From positions 1 through 49,919 of the forward strand of contig JANWLE010000094.1 in the NCBI GenBank assembly GCA_025451035.1: DNA of 49,919 nucleotides, written 5' to 3'. The DNA is from Solirubrobacteraceae bacterium (GTDB taxonomy: Bacteria > Actinomycetota > Thermoleophilia > Solirubrobacterales > Solirubrobacteraceae). How positions within the stretch are numbered: the stretch's first letter is position 1; every line of letters begins with the position of its first letter. The position numbers and the translations under genes were made by a program. Below the pieces are notes generated by a model, which made no database searches, was not told the origin of the DNA, and saw only the letters and a program-made list of their open reading frames with translations. This document shows positions 26,274-35,242 of the stretch, one piece after another.

Positions 26274-28100
26274 CTAGGGGAGATAACACGGCGTGGGCGG
26301 GCGGGTTGCGCCCGCCCACGCCGCCGCCGGGCTTCGCGCCGGGCAGGTGTTCGGGTACAGCGGCCCGTCGCCCCCCTCGGGGGTCGTCAGGCGCCCGCCC
26401 TTGGCGGTGATCGCCCCGCACTGCACGCAGTTGGTGTAGTTGACGATCACGTCCACCTCGCCCTTCTCGGGGGCGTCGTCGGGGATCTCGTACACCCCGG
26501 CGGGACACATCCAGCGCCACGTTTCGGCGATCTCGCGCGGCACGTGCTTCTGCACGCGGATGTGGTTGGGGGCATCGTCGCGTGTGGCGTTGCCGGTGAT
26601 GAACACGCTCGAGAGCTTGTCGAAGGTGTACTTCCCGTCGGGCTTGGGGTAGCGCTCCTTGGTGTTGCCGACGAACATCGGCTCGGCGTCATCGCGGTGC
26701 CACTCCTGCCGACCCGGGGGGACCTTGCCTTTCGACATGATCGACGGACCCGCGAGCATGCTGCCGACGAGGAAACCCTTCTGGAATGCCTGTCGGGTGT
26801 TGCGCACCTCCCACAGCTCTTTGCCAATCGAGGAGTTCTCGACAGCCTCCTCGTAGTCGGACAGGTCGCTGCTACCGCGCTTGAGTGCCGCGTAAATCGA
26901 CTCGGCCGCCAGCATCCCCGACTTGATGCAGTGGTGGACGCCCTTGAGGGCCGCCGTGTCCACCATTCCGCCGGCGTCACCGACGAGCACCGCGCCGGGC
27001 ATTGAGAGCTTCGGCATCGACCAGTAGCCGCCACCCGGAAGCGCCTTGGCGCCCCACGCGATCCGCTCGCCGCCCTCGAGGATCTTACGCACGAGCGGAT
27101 GGGTCTTGAACGTCTGCAGCAGGTCGTGAGCCGAGGTCGTCGCGTCACGATAGTTGAGGTCGACGACGAACCCGATCGAGACGAGATCGTCGCCCGTCTT
27201 CTCGTCCTTCATCGGGTAGATCCAGGTGCCCCCGAGCTGTCCATACTTGGCGGCAACCTTCAGCGGCCACGGCTGCACAAACGTGTGGATCACCCGGTCG
27301 AGCGGCTTGGTGACCTTCCACACCTCCTTCACGCCGAGCTCCCAGACCTGCGGCTCGCGCCCGGCAGCCAAGTCGAACTCTCTGATCGCGGCGCCGGTGA
27401 GGTGTCCCCAGCAGCCCTCGGCCAGGACGACGGCCTGGGCCTTCATGTCCGTCCCAGGCTCAAAGTTGCCGAGCGGCTCGCCGTCCTTGCCGCGGCCCTT
27501 GTCGCCCGAGCGCACACCGACGACTTTGCCATCCTCGACGATCAGTTGGGTAGCAGAGGTCTCCGTGAGGACGTAGGCGCCGCCCTCTTCGGCTTGGCGC
27601 TGCTGGAAGCGGGCGAGCGCGGAGACCGAGACCACCTCGTTGCCGTGGTTCTTGAAGTTCGGCACCGCCGGAATCGGCACCGAGAGCTTGGTTTTCGCCC
27701 CGGTGAGCATGTACACCGACTCCTTCGTCACCTCACCGAACGCAAACCCCTCCTTGCGCCACTGCTCGCGTGTCACGTCAGGAAACAGCTCTTCGAGCGG
27801 CCCCGGCCGCATCACCGCGCCGGAGAGGTTGTGCCCTCCGCACGTCTTGGCCTTCTCGATCACCGCCACCGGTACTTCGCCGAGGCGCTCCATCGTCTCG
27901 GGGTCATCGCCGAGCAGCTGCAGCAGGCGGTTGGCGCAGGCCAGGCCGGCGGTGCCGCCGCCGACTATCGCCACGCCAACCTCGATCAGCTCGTCCTCGG
28001 CGTCCAGGCCGTGCTTGATGAACTCCTTCTGGGGGTCGACCGGGGGCGGGAAGGCCGCTGGCACGACCTTGCCATTGCTAGAGCCGTTGTGCGATGACAT
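26274..28100 (-). CDS. Electron-transfer flavoprotein:quinone oxidoreductase (ETF-QO)
   Basis: A 608-aa flavoprotein that passes electrons from reduced ETF to membrane quinone. It has the FAD motif VAIVGGGTAGLACANRLL near residue 43, TCGGHNLSGAVMRPGPLEEL, VLVGDAGGMVDTAALKG, and the iron-sulfur region CPAGVYEIPDD...NCVQCGAI...TPEGGDGPLY. Canonical enzymes bind [4Fe-4S] through four Cys (one in CPA, then CxxCxxC). Here C532, C558 and C561 are present but the last position is I564; an extra C586 follows in YPNTCP. AAAAGGAG lies 6 nt before the ATG. It sits in the same operon direction as etfB and etfA, its electron donors. Confidence 0.92.
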   Translation of the reverse strand: MSSHNGSSNGKVVPAAFPPPVDPQKEFIKHGLDAEDELIEVGVAIVGGGTAGLACANRLLQLLGDDPETMERLGEVPVAVIEKAKTCGGHNLSGAVMRPGPLEELFPDVTREQWRKEGFAFGEVTKESVYMLTGAKTKLSVPIPAVPNFKNHGNEVVSVSALARFQQRQAEEGGAYVLTETSATQLIVEDGKVVGVRSGDKGRGKDGEPLGNFEPGTDMKAQAVVLAEGCWGHLTGAAIREFDLAAGREPQVWELGVKEVWKVTKPLDRVIHTFVQPWPLKVAAKYGQLGGTWIYPMKDEKTGDDLVSIGFVVDLNYRDATTSAHDLLQTFKTHPLVRKILEGGERIAWGAKALPGGGYWSMPKLSMPGAVLVGDAGGMVDTAALKGVHHCIKSGMLAAESIYAALKRGSSDLSDYEEAVENSSIGKELWEVRNTRQAFQKGFLVGSMLAGPSIMSKGKVPPGRQEWHRDDAEPMFVGNTKERYPKPDGKYTFDKLSSVFITGNATRDDAPNHIRVQKHVPREIAETWRWMCPAGVYEIPDDAPEKGEVDVIVNYTNCVQCGAITAKGGRLTTPEGGDGPLYPNTCPARSPAAAWAGATRPPTPCYLP

Positions 28101-28154
28101 TGGTTGCTCCTTTTCGCTCGCGCATCCTTACCCGCCCGGACGAACCCTTTGCTT

Positions 28155-29135
28155 TCAGCCGGCCCTCTTCGCCTTCACGGCCTCGGTCAGCTTCGGCATG
28201 ATCTTGTTCAGATCGCCGACGATGCCGAGGTCGCAGAATTCGAAGATCGGGGCGTTGGAGTCCGTGTTGATCGCGACGATGTTCTCCGAGGACTGCATCC
28301 CGACCTGGTGCTGAATCGCGCCGGAGATACCGGCCGCGAGGTACAGCTTCGGCGCTACCGTCTTACCGGTCTGGCCGATCTGCGCGGCGTACGGGTACCA
28401 GCCCGCGTCCACGACGGCGCGTGTCGCGGCGACCGCGGCATTGTTGCCGAACGCGGAGGCGAGCTCGTGGCATAGCTCGAAGCCCTCGGCCTTGCCAAGG
28501 CCACGGCCGCCGGCCACCAGGATCTCGGCTCCCTCGATGTCGACGTCCGCGCCGCGCTGCTCGCCGCGCGTGACCATCTTCGCCTTCGAGGCATGGGCGC
28601 TCAGCTCGAAGGAGAGCTTCTCCACCGGGGCGGGGCCCGCGCCGGTCGCTTTCGCCTCGAACGCGTTGAGGCGGCCGATGACGATGCCGACCTCGGAGCG
28701 GTAGGAGATCTCGGAGATCGCGGAGTCGCCCAGGATCGGACGCTCGGCGATCAGCTCGCCACCCTCGGCGCGCACGGAGGTGACCTCCATCGCGACGCCT
28801 GCGCCCAGGCGGGCGGCCAGGCCGGCGCCGATCTCGAAGCCCAGCAGTCCGCCGCCGAACAGCGCGTATTTGTAGCCACCGCCTGAGATCGCCGCGGCCA
28901 TCGCGTCGACGAGCGGCTGGGCGAGACCCTCGGGGCCCTCGGCTACGAGCACCTTGGCGGCGCCGTAGTCGCCGAGCGAAGCGGCGAGCGCCTCGGGGAC
29001 GTTCTCGCCAAGCAGGATCGCGTGCGCCTCGCCGCCGAGCTCGGCCGCCAAGCGGGCGCCCTCTGATACGGCGCCGAGTGAGTTCTTGTTGATCGCGCCG
29101 TTGTAGTGCAGCGCGTAGACCAGGATGTTCGCCAT
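28155..29135 (-). CDS. etfA: Electron transfer flavoprotein subunit alpha
   Basis: A 326-aa FAD-binding subunit. MANILVYALHYNGAINKNSL is the start. The FAD signature is near the C-terminus: GRGLGKAEGFELCHELASAF, then VDAGWYPYAAQIGQTGKTVAPKLY-type sequence and AAGISGAIQHQVGMQSSENI. It accepts electrons from acyl-CoA dehydrogenases and passes them to ETF-QO. The ATG at 29135 has GAGGAG upstream; the 68-residue Arg/Ser-rich extension to 29339 is antisense noise. It follows etfB by 16 nt. Confidence 0.96.
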   Translation of the reverse strand: MANILVYALHYNGAINKNSLGAVSEGARLAAELGGEAHAILLGENVPEALAASLGDYGAAKVLVAEGPEGLAQPLVDAMAAAISGGGYKYALFGGGLLGFEIGAGLAARLGAGVAMEVTSVRAEGGELIAERPILGDSAISEISYRSEVGIVIGRLNAFEAKATGAGPAPVEKLSFELSAHASKAKMVTRGEQRGADVDIEGAEILVAGGRGLGKAEGFELCHELASAFGNNAAVAATRAVVDAGWYPYAAQIGQTGKTVAPKLYLAAGISGAIQHQVGMQSSENIVAINTDSNAPIFEFCDLGIVGDLNKIMPKLTEAVKAKRAG

Positions 29136-29151
29136 GTCTAGATCAGTCTCC

Positions 29152-29943
29152 TCAGATGAGCTTGCGCTCGTCGAGCCAGGCGACGATCTTTTCGACCGTC
29201 TCGGCGGTGTCCTCATCCTCGATGATCTCGCCCGCCGCCTTCGCCGGCGGCGCCTTGGCGGCGATCCACTGGGCGGCCGAGTTATCGCCGCCGACCTTCG
29301 AGGTGTCAATGCCAACGTCGCCGGAGGCGACGGTGTCAAGCGGCTTCTTCTTCGCGCCCATGATCGCCTTCAGCGAGGGATAGCGGGGCTCGTTGATCGC
29401 GTCGCCGACGGAGATCACGGCCGGCAGCTGTATCTGGACGGTGTCGTAGCCGTACTCGGCCTGGCGCTCGCAGCGCAGCGCGTCGGATTCGACGTCCATC
29501 TTGATGACCTGCGTCAGCGACGGCATACCGAGATGCTCGGCAACGACCGCGCCGATCGTGTAGCACTCGCCGTCGTCGGACTGCTGGCCGAGCAGCACCA
29601 GGTCGGGGCTCTCACGATCGATCGCCTTCGCCAGGGCGTAGCCGGTGGCGGCCACGTCCGAGCCGGCGAGCGCCTGGTCTGAGAGGTGGACCGAGCGGTC
29701 GGCGCCGAGCGATACGGCCTTGTGCAGGGCGCGCACGGCGCTTTCGGGGCCCATCGTGACGGCGACGATCTCCTCGACGGACACAACGCCGCCCTCGCGG
29801 ATCTGCATCGCCGCCTCTATGGCGTGCGTGTCGTAGGGGTTCAGGTTCTTCTCGCCGCTACGGTCCATCCGCCCCGTCGAGGGATCAATCCTCTTTTCGA
29901 CGGCAGCATCCGGAACCTCCTTAACCAGGACGCATATCTTCAT
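29152..29943 (-). CDS. etfB: Electron transfer flavoprotein subunit beta
   Basis: A 263-aa AMP-binding partner of EtfA. It starts MKICVLVKEVPDAAVEKRID. The adenine-site segments VAVTMGPESAVRALHKAVSLGADRSV-type and VLLGQQSDDGECYTIGAVVA are conserved; YPSLKAIMGAKKKP is the interface loop. AAGGAG lies 8 nt upstream of the ATG. It is the first gene of the etfB-etfA-ETF-QO group, behind a promoter with an overlapping palindrome. Confidence 0.96.
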   Translation of the reverse strand: MKICVLVKEVPDAAVEKRIDPSTGRMDRSGEKNLNPYDTHAIEAAMQIREGGVVSVEEIVAVTMGPESAVRALHKAVSLGADRSVHLSDQALAGSDVAATGYALAKAIDRESPDLVLLGQQSDDGECYTIGAVVAEHLGMPSLTQVIKMDVESDALRCERQAEYGYDTVQIQLPAVISVGDAINEPRYPSLKAIMGAKKKPLDTVASGDVGIDTSKVGGDNSAAQWIAAKAPPAKAAGEIIEDEDTAETVEKIVAWLDERKLI

Positions 29944-29973
29944 TCAAAGACTCCTTGAGCTGTGGGTAGCGTA

Positions 29974-30004
29974 ATCCTACCCTTTTCGTTGACTGACGAG
30001 TCAA
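29974..30004 (-). promoter_or_regulatory. etfBA promoter with overlapping palindromic operator
   Basis: A perfect inverted repeat TTGACT-N4-AGTCAA spans 29989-30004. On the minus strand its distal arm (TTGACT, 29999-30004) fits a -35 element 19 bp upstream of TAGGAT (29974-29979). Transcription would start about 20 nt before the etfB ATG region with its AAGGAG. The layout (a dyad covering -35 and spacer) is typical of a repressor such as the TetR-family regulators of acyl-CoA metabolism; the regulator is not identified. Confidence 0.5.
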
Positions 30005-30429
30005 TCAATACTTCGTTCGGTTGTGGCGCTACGGATGAAGTCCACGATCGCCTGGGTCGGTGACCCCGGCGTGAACACCTCCGCCACCCCGAGCTCTTTG
30101 AGCTGCGGGATGTCTTCCGCGGGGATCGTCCCGCCGACCGTCACCAGCACGTCCTCGACCCCCTGCTCCCGCAGCAGCTCGACCACCCGCGGCACGAGCG
30201 TCATGTGGGCGCCGGAGAGGATCGACAGGCCTACGGCGTCGGCATCCTCCTGGATGACCGTCTCGACGATCTGCTCCGGCGTTTGATGCAGCCCTGTGTA
30301 GATGACCTCCATGCCCGCGTCGCGCAGGGCGCGGGCGATTATCTTCGCGCCACGGTCGTGCCCGTCGAGGCCAGGCTTGGCGACGACGACACGGATCTTG
30401 CGTTGACTTTGGGCAGAGGAAGTGGCCAT
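30001..30429 (-). CDS. Methylmalonyl-CoA mutase-type cobalamin-binding subunit
   Basis: A 142-aa stand-alone B12-binding domain. The signature DxHxxG is DGHDRG with the cobalt-ligating H24; the later nucleotide-loop motifs are LSILSGAHM and [15 protein letters not shown]. Such small subunits pair with a separate large (alpha/beta)8 acyl-CoA mutase subunit, which is not in the window. It is the third gene of thiolase-HAD-B12; its ATG overlaps the HAD stop (TGATG). MeaB, the GTPase that protects these mutases, is encoded 6 kb away. Confidence 0.88.
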   Translation of the reverse strand: MATSSAQSQRKIRVVVAKPGLDGHDRGAKIIARALRDAGMEVIYTGLHQTPEQIVETVIQEDADAVGLSILSGAHMTLVPRVVELLREQGVEDVLVTVGGTIPAEDIPQLKELGVAEVFTPGSPTQAIVDFIRSATTERSID

Positions 30430-31304
30430 CAGACTTTTTGGCGTTCGCGACCCGCGCCACGGCGAATCGGACCTGTCCGCGGCGGACCGGCCGAGCGGGA
30501 TTGTAGAGGGAGCGCGTCCCGGCGCGCCGCCACGCGCTCGCGTGCCACTTGGCCGAGGCTGCTGAGCGCGCCGACGCCGACCAGGGCCGCGAGCACCTTC
30601 AGCCGCCAGCCGAGACGGTCAAGGCGCAGCACCTCCCATTCTTCGCTGGCCGCCACGCGCGCCAGCTGCGGGTCCGGGTTGACCACGACGGCGTGCCCGA
30701 CCGCGCGCAGCATCGGCAGATCCGACTCGGAGTCCGAGTATGCGTAGGAGCGCGACAGGTCGATGCCCTCGCACTCGGCGAGTTCGCGCATCGAGACGAC
30801 CTTGCCCTCGCGGTAGTTGAACGGGCCCGCCGGCCGGCCCGTGTAGCGGCCGTCGACGATCTCCGAGCGGGAGCCCAGGCCGCCGTCGAAGGCCAGCACG
30901 TGCGCGAGCAGGTCCGCCATCTCCTGGGAGGCGGCGGTCACGATGTAGACGCGCCGCCCGTCGTCCTGGTGACCGTAGGCGCAGCTCAACATCTGCGGGT
31001 ACAGGCGCGGCAGCACGCCCGCGAGCACCTGGGGCGCCATGCGCTCGAAGTCCCGCACGGGCACGCCCGCGATCATTTCCCCCACTCGCTTGCGGACGGT
31101 GTCCGCGAGATCGTCGGTGGAACCGCGCAGACGAAAGCGCAGGTTCTCGTACACGTCGCGCGCGAGCCGCCGGCGCGTGATCATCCCGGTCTGGAAGGCC
31201 GCCTTAGCGAAGTAGATTCCCGAGGACCCGGCCATCAGCGTGCGGTCCAGGTCAAAGAACGCCGCGTGGCGTGTCGGGCCCGCGCCGTCACGAGCCTGGG
31301 TCAC
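30429..31304 (-). CDS. HAD-IB family phosphatase (SerB/CicA-like) with a C-terminal hydrophobic segment
   Basis: A 291-aa HAD-superfamily hydrolase. The nucleophile motif is FFDLDRTL (D18, D20). IVTAASQEM is motif II (Thr/Ser), the Lys is in [10 protein letters not shown], and the metal-binding Asp pair is in [13 protein letters not shown]. This matches the IB subfamily that includes phosphoserine phosphatase and lysophosphatidic acid phosphatase-like proteins. A hydrophobic stretch ([19 protein letters not shown]) and an Arg-rich tail follow the catalytic domain and could anchor it to the membrane. The substrate is unknown. GTG start, 1 nt after the thiolase stop. Confidence 0.82.
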   Translation of the reverse strand: MTQARDGAGPTRHAAFFDLDRTLMAGSSGIYFAKAAFQTGMITRRRLARDVYENLRFRLRGSTDDLADTVRKRVGEMIAGVPVRDFERMAPQVLAGVLPRLYPQMLSCAYGHQDDGRRVYIVTAASQEMADLLAHVLAFDGGLGSRSEIVDGRYTGRPAGPFNYREGKVVSMRELAECEGIDLSRSYAYSDSESDLPMLRAVGHAVVVNPDPQLARVAASEEWEVLRLDRLGWRLKVLAALVGVGALSSLGQVARERVAARRDALPLQSRSAGPPRTGPIRRGAGRERQKV

Positions 31305-31305
31305 T

Positions 31306-32481
31306 TCACACCTTGAGGATCAGCGCGTCGCCCTGTCCGCCGCCGGAGCAGATCGCCGCGCAGCCGTAGCCGCCGCCGCGGCGGCGCAGCTCGTGCACGA
31401 GCGCGCCGAGGATGCGCGCGCCGGATGCGCCGATCGGGTGGCCGAGCGCAACCGCGCCGCCGTTGACGTTCACCTTGTCCTCGTCGATGCCGAGCACGCG
31501 GATCGAGTTCAAGGTCACCGACGCGAAGGCCTCGTTGATCTCCCACAGGTCGATGTCCTCGGCTTTCAGACCGGCCTTCTCCAGAGCCTTCTTCGCGGCC
31601 GAGGCGGGCGTCGTCGCCAGATAGGCGAAATCGTTGGCGCTCTGCGCGTGCGCGACTATCTCCGCGAGCGCCTCGTGCCCATTGGCGGAAGCCCACTCGT
31701 CGCAGGCCAGCACCAGCGCGCCGCCGCCGTCGTTGACGCCGGGGGAGTTCCCCGCGGTGTGCGAACCCTCCTTGCCGATCAGGCCCGGCAGTGCGGCGAG
31801 CTTCTCAAGTGAGGTGTCGCGGCGGGGGCCCTCATCGATCTCGACTACCGTGTCGCCCTTCCTGCCTTTGACGGTCACGGGCACGATCTCCTCCGCCAGA
31901 CGGCCCTCGTCGGTGGCCTTCAGCGCCAGCTCGTGGGAGCGCAGGGCCCAGCGATCCAAATCGGCGCGGGTAATCTCGAGCTCGTCTGAGATCTCGGTCG
32001 CCTCCACGAACATCTGCTTGCCCGAGAACGGGTTGGTGAGGCCGTCGTGGACCATCGCGTCCAGCGCCTTGACGTCACCCATGCGGAAACCGAAGCGGGC
32101 GCCCGGCAAGAGATACGGCGCGCACGACATCGACTCCATGCCGCCACCCACGCCAACCTGCACGTCACCGGCGCGAATCGCCTGGTCGAGCAGCACCGAC
32201 GCGCGCAGCCCGGAGGCGCACACCTTGTTGATCGTCTCGGAGGACACCTCCTTTCCGATGCCCGCCTTGATCTGCGCCTGGCGCGAGGGGATCTGGCCCT
32301 GGCCGGCCTGCAGCACCTGGCCCATGATCACGTGATCGACCTGCTCGGGCTCGACGCCCGAGCGTTGCAGGGCGGCTTCGATCGCGACCGCCCCGAGCTG
32401 GGTCGCGTCGAGCGAGGAAAGCCCGCCACCCATCTTGCCGACGGGGGTGCGCGCGGTGCCGAGGATCACGGTCTTTGGCAT
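31306..32481 (-). CDS. Acetyl-CoA acetyltransferase (thiolase)
   Basis: A 391-aa thiolase that condenses or cleaves acetoacetyl-CoA or longer 3-ketoacyl-CoA. The catalytic residues are C88 (NKVCASGLRASV), H348 (GHPIGASGARILG) and C378 (CSGGGQGDA). GGMESMSCAPYL and NEAFASVTLNS are also conserved. The length and the NEAFA form fit the biosynthetic/degradative acetyl-CoA acetyltransferase group. First gene of the thiolase-HAD-B12 operon. AGGAGA lies 12-17 nt upstream of the ATG, a long spacing. Confidence 0.93.
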   Translation of the reverse strand: MPKTVILGTARTPVGKMGGGLSSLDATQLGAVAIEAALQRSGVEPEQVDHVIMGQVLQAGQGQIPSRQAQIKAGIGKEVSSETINKVCASGLRASVLLDQAIRAGDVQVGVGGGMESMSCAPYLLPGARFGFRMGDVKALDAMVHDGLTNPFSGKQMFVEATEISDELEITRADLDRWALRSHELALKATDEGRLAEEIVPVTVKGRKGDTVVEIDEGPRRDTSLEKLAALPGLIGKEGSHTAGNSPGVNDGGGALVLACDEWASANGHEALAEIVAHAQSANDFAYLATTPASAAKKALEKAGLKAEDIDLWEINEAFASVTLNSIRVLGIDEDKVNVNGGAVALGHPIGASGARILGALVHELRRRGGGYGCAAICSGGGQGDALILKV

Positions 32482-32545
32482 GGGATTGGGAGTCTCCTAG
32501 AGATTGGGGAAGCGACCTTGAGAACGGGAATGCTAGCGGGGCGGA

Positions 32546-32551
32546 TATTGT
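32546..32551 (+). promoter_or_regulatory. -10 box of leucyl aminopeptidase (leaderless type)
   Basis: TATTGT lies 10 nt upstream of the GTG at 32562 and overlaps the alternative GTG at 32550, which would rule that one out if the box is used. Confidence 0.4.
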
Positions 32552-32561
32552 GGCTGGCATC

Positions 32562-34010
32562 GTGCTCGTGTCCGCCACAGCCAAGGAGCCCCTCGACACC
32601 GACGCCGACACCATTGCCGTCGGCGTCTTCGCCGACGAGCAGCCGCCCGGCGCGAATCCCAGCGAGCTCGGAGACCTCCTTGCCTCGGGCGAGGCTCGCA
32701 GCACGTTCAAGTCGCTGGCCCTGACCCACGCCGCCGGCAGGCGCTGGCTGGTGGCGGGGCTCGGCGAACGCGAGGATTTCACCCCCGAGCGCGCGCGTGT
32801 GATCGGCGCGGTCGTGCGCGAGCGTGCCCGCGAGCTCGCGACCGCTGCGCTGTGCGTGCGGCTGCCGAACGACCTGGCGGCGGAGGTTCCGGCGGCGCTC
32901 ACGGAGGGCGTGGTGCTCGCCGACTACCGCTTCGAGCGCTTCAAGAGCGCGAGCGAGGAGCAGGACACCCGGGCCAAGCACCTGGAGCGCCTGGTCGTTT
33001 GCGCCAGCGAGCACCAGCGTGTGGGCGTCGAGCAGGCGGCGATCGTCGCGCAGGCGGTGAACGCGGCCCGCGACCTGCAGAACCGCCCCGCCAACGACCT
33101 CACCCCCGGCGAGCTGGCCGAGTATGCGCGCGCGCTGGCGTCGGAGATCGAGCCGCTGCGCGTCGAGGTGGAGGGCCGCGATGCCATCAGCGCGCACGGC
33201 ATGGGCGCCTTCGCCGCGGTCGCGCAGGGCTCAGAGCAAGAGCCGGCGCTGATCACGATGCGCTACGAGCACCCCCAGGCCAGCGGGCCGCTGCTGGGGT
33301 TTGTCGGCAAGGCCGTGACCTTCGACAGCGGCGGGATCTCGCTGAAGCCCGGCGCGAAAATGTCGGAGATGAAGTTCGACATGTCCGGTGGCGCGGCCGT
33401 GATCGAGGCGATCGCCGCGATCGCGCGCCTCGGCCTGCCGGTGCGGGTGCTCGCCGTCGTCGGCGCGACCGAGAACCTCCCGAGCGGACGGGCGGTGAAG
33501 CCGGGGGACATCGTGCGCGCCTCAAACGGCAAGACGATCGAGGTCAACAACACCGACGCGGAGGGGCGGCTGGTGCTCGCCGACTGCCTACACCACGCGG
33601 TCTCGCTCGGCGCCGAGCGACTCATCGATCTGGCGACGTTGACGGGCGCGGTGATCATCGCGCTGGGGTCCACCTACGCGGGGCTCATCAGCAACGACGA
33701 CGAGCTGGCGCAGCGCCTGGACCTAGCCGGGCGGCAGACCGGGGAGATTGTCTGGCGCCTGCCGCTGCACGAGGAGTACAGCGAGCTGCTCAAGGGCACC
33801 TACGGCGACTTGGACAACGCGCCCGAAGCGCGCAAGGCGGGCACGATCGTCGGCGGCGCCTTCCTGTCGAACTTCGTCGGCGAGACGCCGTGGGCGCACC
33901 TGGACATCGCCGGCTCGGCCTGGGATCTCGGGCGCCCCTACGCCCCCAAGGCGGCGAGCGGCTACGGCGTGCGGCTGCTGGTGGAGCTGGCGCGCTCCTA
34001 CGCTTCCTAG
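32562..34010 (+). CDS. pepA: Leucyl aminopeptidase, M17 family
   Basis: A 482-aa cytosolic dizinc exopeptidase. The C-terminal catalytic domain has GKAVTFDSGGISLKPGAKM (Lys and Asp ligands), the hallmark NNTDAEGRLVLADCL, and ATLTGAVIIALGSTYAGL. The N-terminal domain (about residues 1-160) is the usual macro-like regulatory domain. GTG at 32562 is preferred because TATTGT lies 10 nt upstream; GTG at 32550 and 32568 are close alternatives and none has a Shine-Dalgarno site. It diverges from the thiolase operon. Confidence 0.93.
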   Translation: MLVSATAKEPLDTDADTIAVGVFADEQPPGANPSELGDLLASGEARSTFKSLALTHAAGRRWLVAGLGEREDFTPERARVIGAVVRERARELATAALCVRLPNDLAAEVPAALTEGVVLADYRFERFKSASEEQDTRAKHLERLVVCASEHQRVGVEQAAIVAQAVNAARDLQNRPANDLTPGELAEYARALASEIEPLRVEVEGRDAISAHGMGAFAAVAQGSEQEPALITMRYEHPQASGPLLGFVGKAVTFDSGGISLKPGAKMSEMKFDMSGGAAVIEAIAAIARLGLPVRVLAVVGATENLPSGRAVKPGDIVRASNGKTIEVNNTDAEGRLVLADCLHHAVSLGAERLIDLATLTGAVIIALGSTYAGLISNDDELAQRLDLAGRQTGEIVWRLPLHEEYSELLKGTYGDLDNAPEARKAGTIVGGAFLSNFVGETPWAHLDIAGSAWDLGRPYAPKAASGYGVRLLVELARSYAS

Positions 34011-34057
34011 CTCGCCGCGCACGAGCGCCGAGGCCATGTGTCTGTGAGAATGCGCGC

Positions 34058-35212
34058 GTGAACTTCGACCTCTCCCCCGACCACGAGCTGATCCGCCGCA
34101 CCGTGCGGGAGTTCGCGCAGGGCGAGGTCGCGCCGCAGGCGGAGGAGCTCGACCGCACCAAGTCCTTCCCTTATGAGATCGTGGCCAAGCTCGGCTCGCT
34201 CGGCCTGATGGGGATCCCCTTCCCGCTCCAGTACGGCGGCAGCGGCGGCGACACGCTCGCGTACGTGCTGGCCGTGGAGGAGCTCACGCGAGTCGACTCC
34301 TCTGTCGCGATCACGCTGTGCGCGCATACCTCGCTCGGCACCCAGCCGATCTACCTGTTCGGCAGCGAGGAGCAGAAGCAGCAGTGGCTGCCGCAGCTGT
34401 GCTCCGGTGAGCGCCTCGGCGCGTTCGGGCTGACCGAGCCCGAGGCGGGGTCCGACGCCGCCAACACCCGCACGCGCGCGCAGCTCGTCGACGGCGAGTG
34501 GGTGATCAACGGCGCCAAGCAGTTCATCACCAACGCGGGGACCGACATCTCCGCGATGGTGTGCATCACCGCGGTGACCGGCGAGGAGTCCGATCCCGCC
34601 CGCCCCAGGGAGATCTCGAACATCATCGTGCCGAACGGAACACCCGGGTATGAGCCCGGTCAGCCGTACCGCAAGATGGGCTGGAACGCGTCGGACACCC
34701 GGCCGCTCACCTTCAGCGACTGCCGGGTGGCGCAACAGAACCTGCTCGGTCAGCGCGGCGTCGGCTTCAAGCAGTTCCTGCGGGTACTCGACATCGGCCG
34801 CATCGGCGTGGCCGCGATGGGAGTCGGGCTCGCCCAGGGAGCGCTGGACCAGGCGCTCGCCTACGCCAAGGAGCGCCGCGCCTTCGGCAAGCCGATCTCC
34901 AAGTTTCAGGCGATCCAGGGCAAGCTGGCCGACATGTCGAGCGAGATCGAGGCGGCGAGACTGCTCGTCTACAAGGCGGCGCGCGAGAAGGACTCAGGAC
35001 GCGACTTCTCGCTGACGGCGGCCCAGGCGAAGCTCAAGACGGGCCGTCTGGCGGTGCGCTGCGCCGAGGAGGCCGTACAGATCCACGGCGGCTACGGCTT
35101 CATCGAGGAGTACCCCGTCTGCCGCTTCTACCGCGACGCGAAGATCCTCACGATCGGCGAGGGCACCGACGAGATGCAGCAGATGGTGATCGCGCGCGCC
35201 CTCGGGGCCTGA
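34058..35212 (+). CDS. Acyl-CoA dehydrogenase
   Basis: A 384-aa FAD flavoprotein that desaturates acyl-CoA and passes electrons to ETF. The sequence begins NFDLSPDHELIRRTVREFAQ. FGLTEPEAGSDAANTRTRAQ binds FAD/substrate. The catalytic base is E368 in IGEGTDEMQQMVIARAL, the position used by short/medium-chain enzymes. VQIHGGYGFIEEYPVCRFYR is the C-terminal signature. The start must be the GTG at 34058, because the ATG just upstream runs into TGA after three codons. Chain-length specificity cannot be told. Confidence 0.94.
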   Translation: MNFDLSPDHELIRRTVREFAQGEVAPQAEELDRTKSFPYEIVAKLGSLGLMGIPFPLQYGGSGGDTLAYVLAVEELTRVDSSVAITLCAHTSLGTQPIYLFGSEEQKQQWLPQLCSGERLGAFGLTEPEAGSDAANTRTRAQLVDGEWVINGAKQFITNAGTDISAMVCITAVTGEESDPARPREISNIIVPNGTPGYEPGQPYRKMGWNASDTRPLTFSDCRVAQQNLLGQRGVGFKQFLRVLDIGRIGVAAMGVGLAQGALDQALAYAKERRAFGKPISKFQAIQGKLADMSSEIEAARLLVYKAAREKDSGRDFSLTAAQAKLKTGRLAVRCAEEAVQIHGGYGFIEEYPVCRFYRDAKILTIGEGTDEMQQMVIARALGA

Positions 35213-35225
35213 TCCACGGGCATCC

Positions 35226-35242
35226 GAGCGTCCGGGACGCTC
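35226..35242. terminator. Hairpin between convergent acyl-CoA dehydrogenase and F420-type reductase genes
   Basis: GAGCGTC-CGG-GACGCTC is a perfect 7-bp stem located 13 bp after the acyl-CoA dehydrogenase stop. It touches the stop codon of the convergent gene. There is no U-tract on either side, so it may be a bidirectional 3'-end hairpin and not a strong intrinsic terminator. Confidence 0.4.

Noticed and set aside
23837-26410. 857-codon open frame on the plus strand across prfA, DUF1385, rpmE and the secreted protein
   Set aside because: It is antisense to four well-supported genes, is Arg/His/Gly-rich with no family signature, and reflects high third-position GC that removes stops.
32852-34057. 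Frame upstream of and fused to the acyl-CoA dehydrogenase
   Set aside because: Out of frame with pepA and Arg-rich; acyl-CoA dehydrogenase homology begins exactly at the GTG at 34058.
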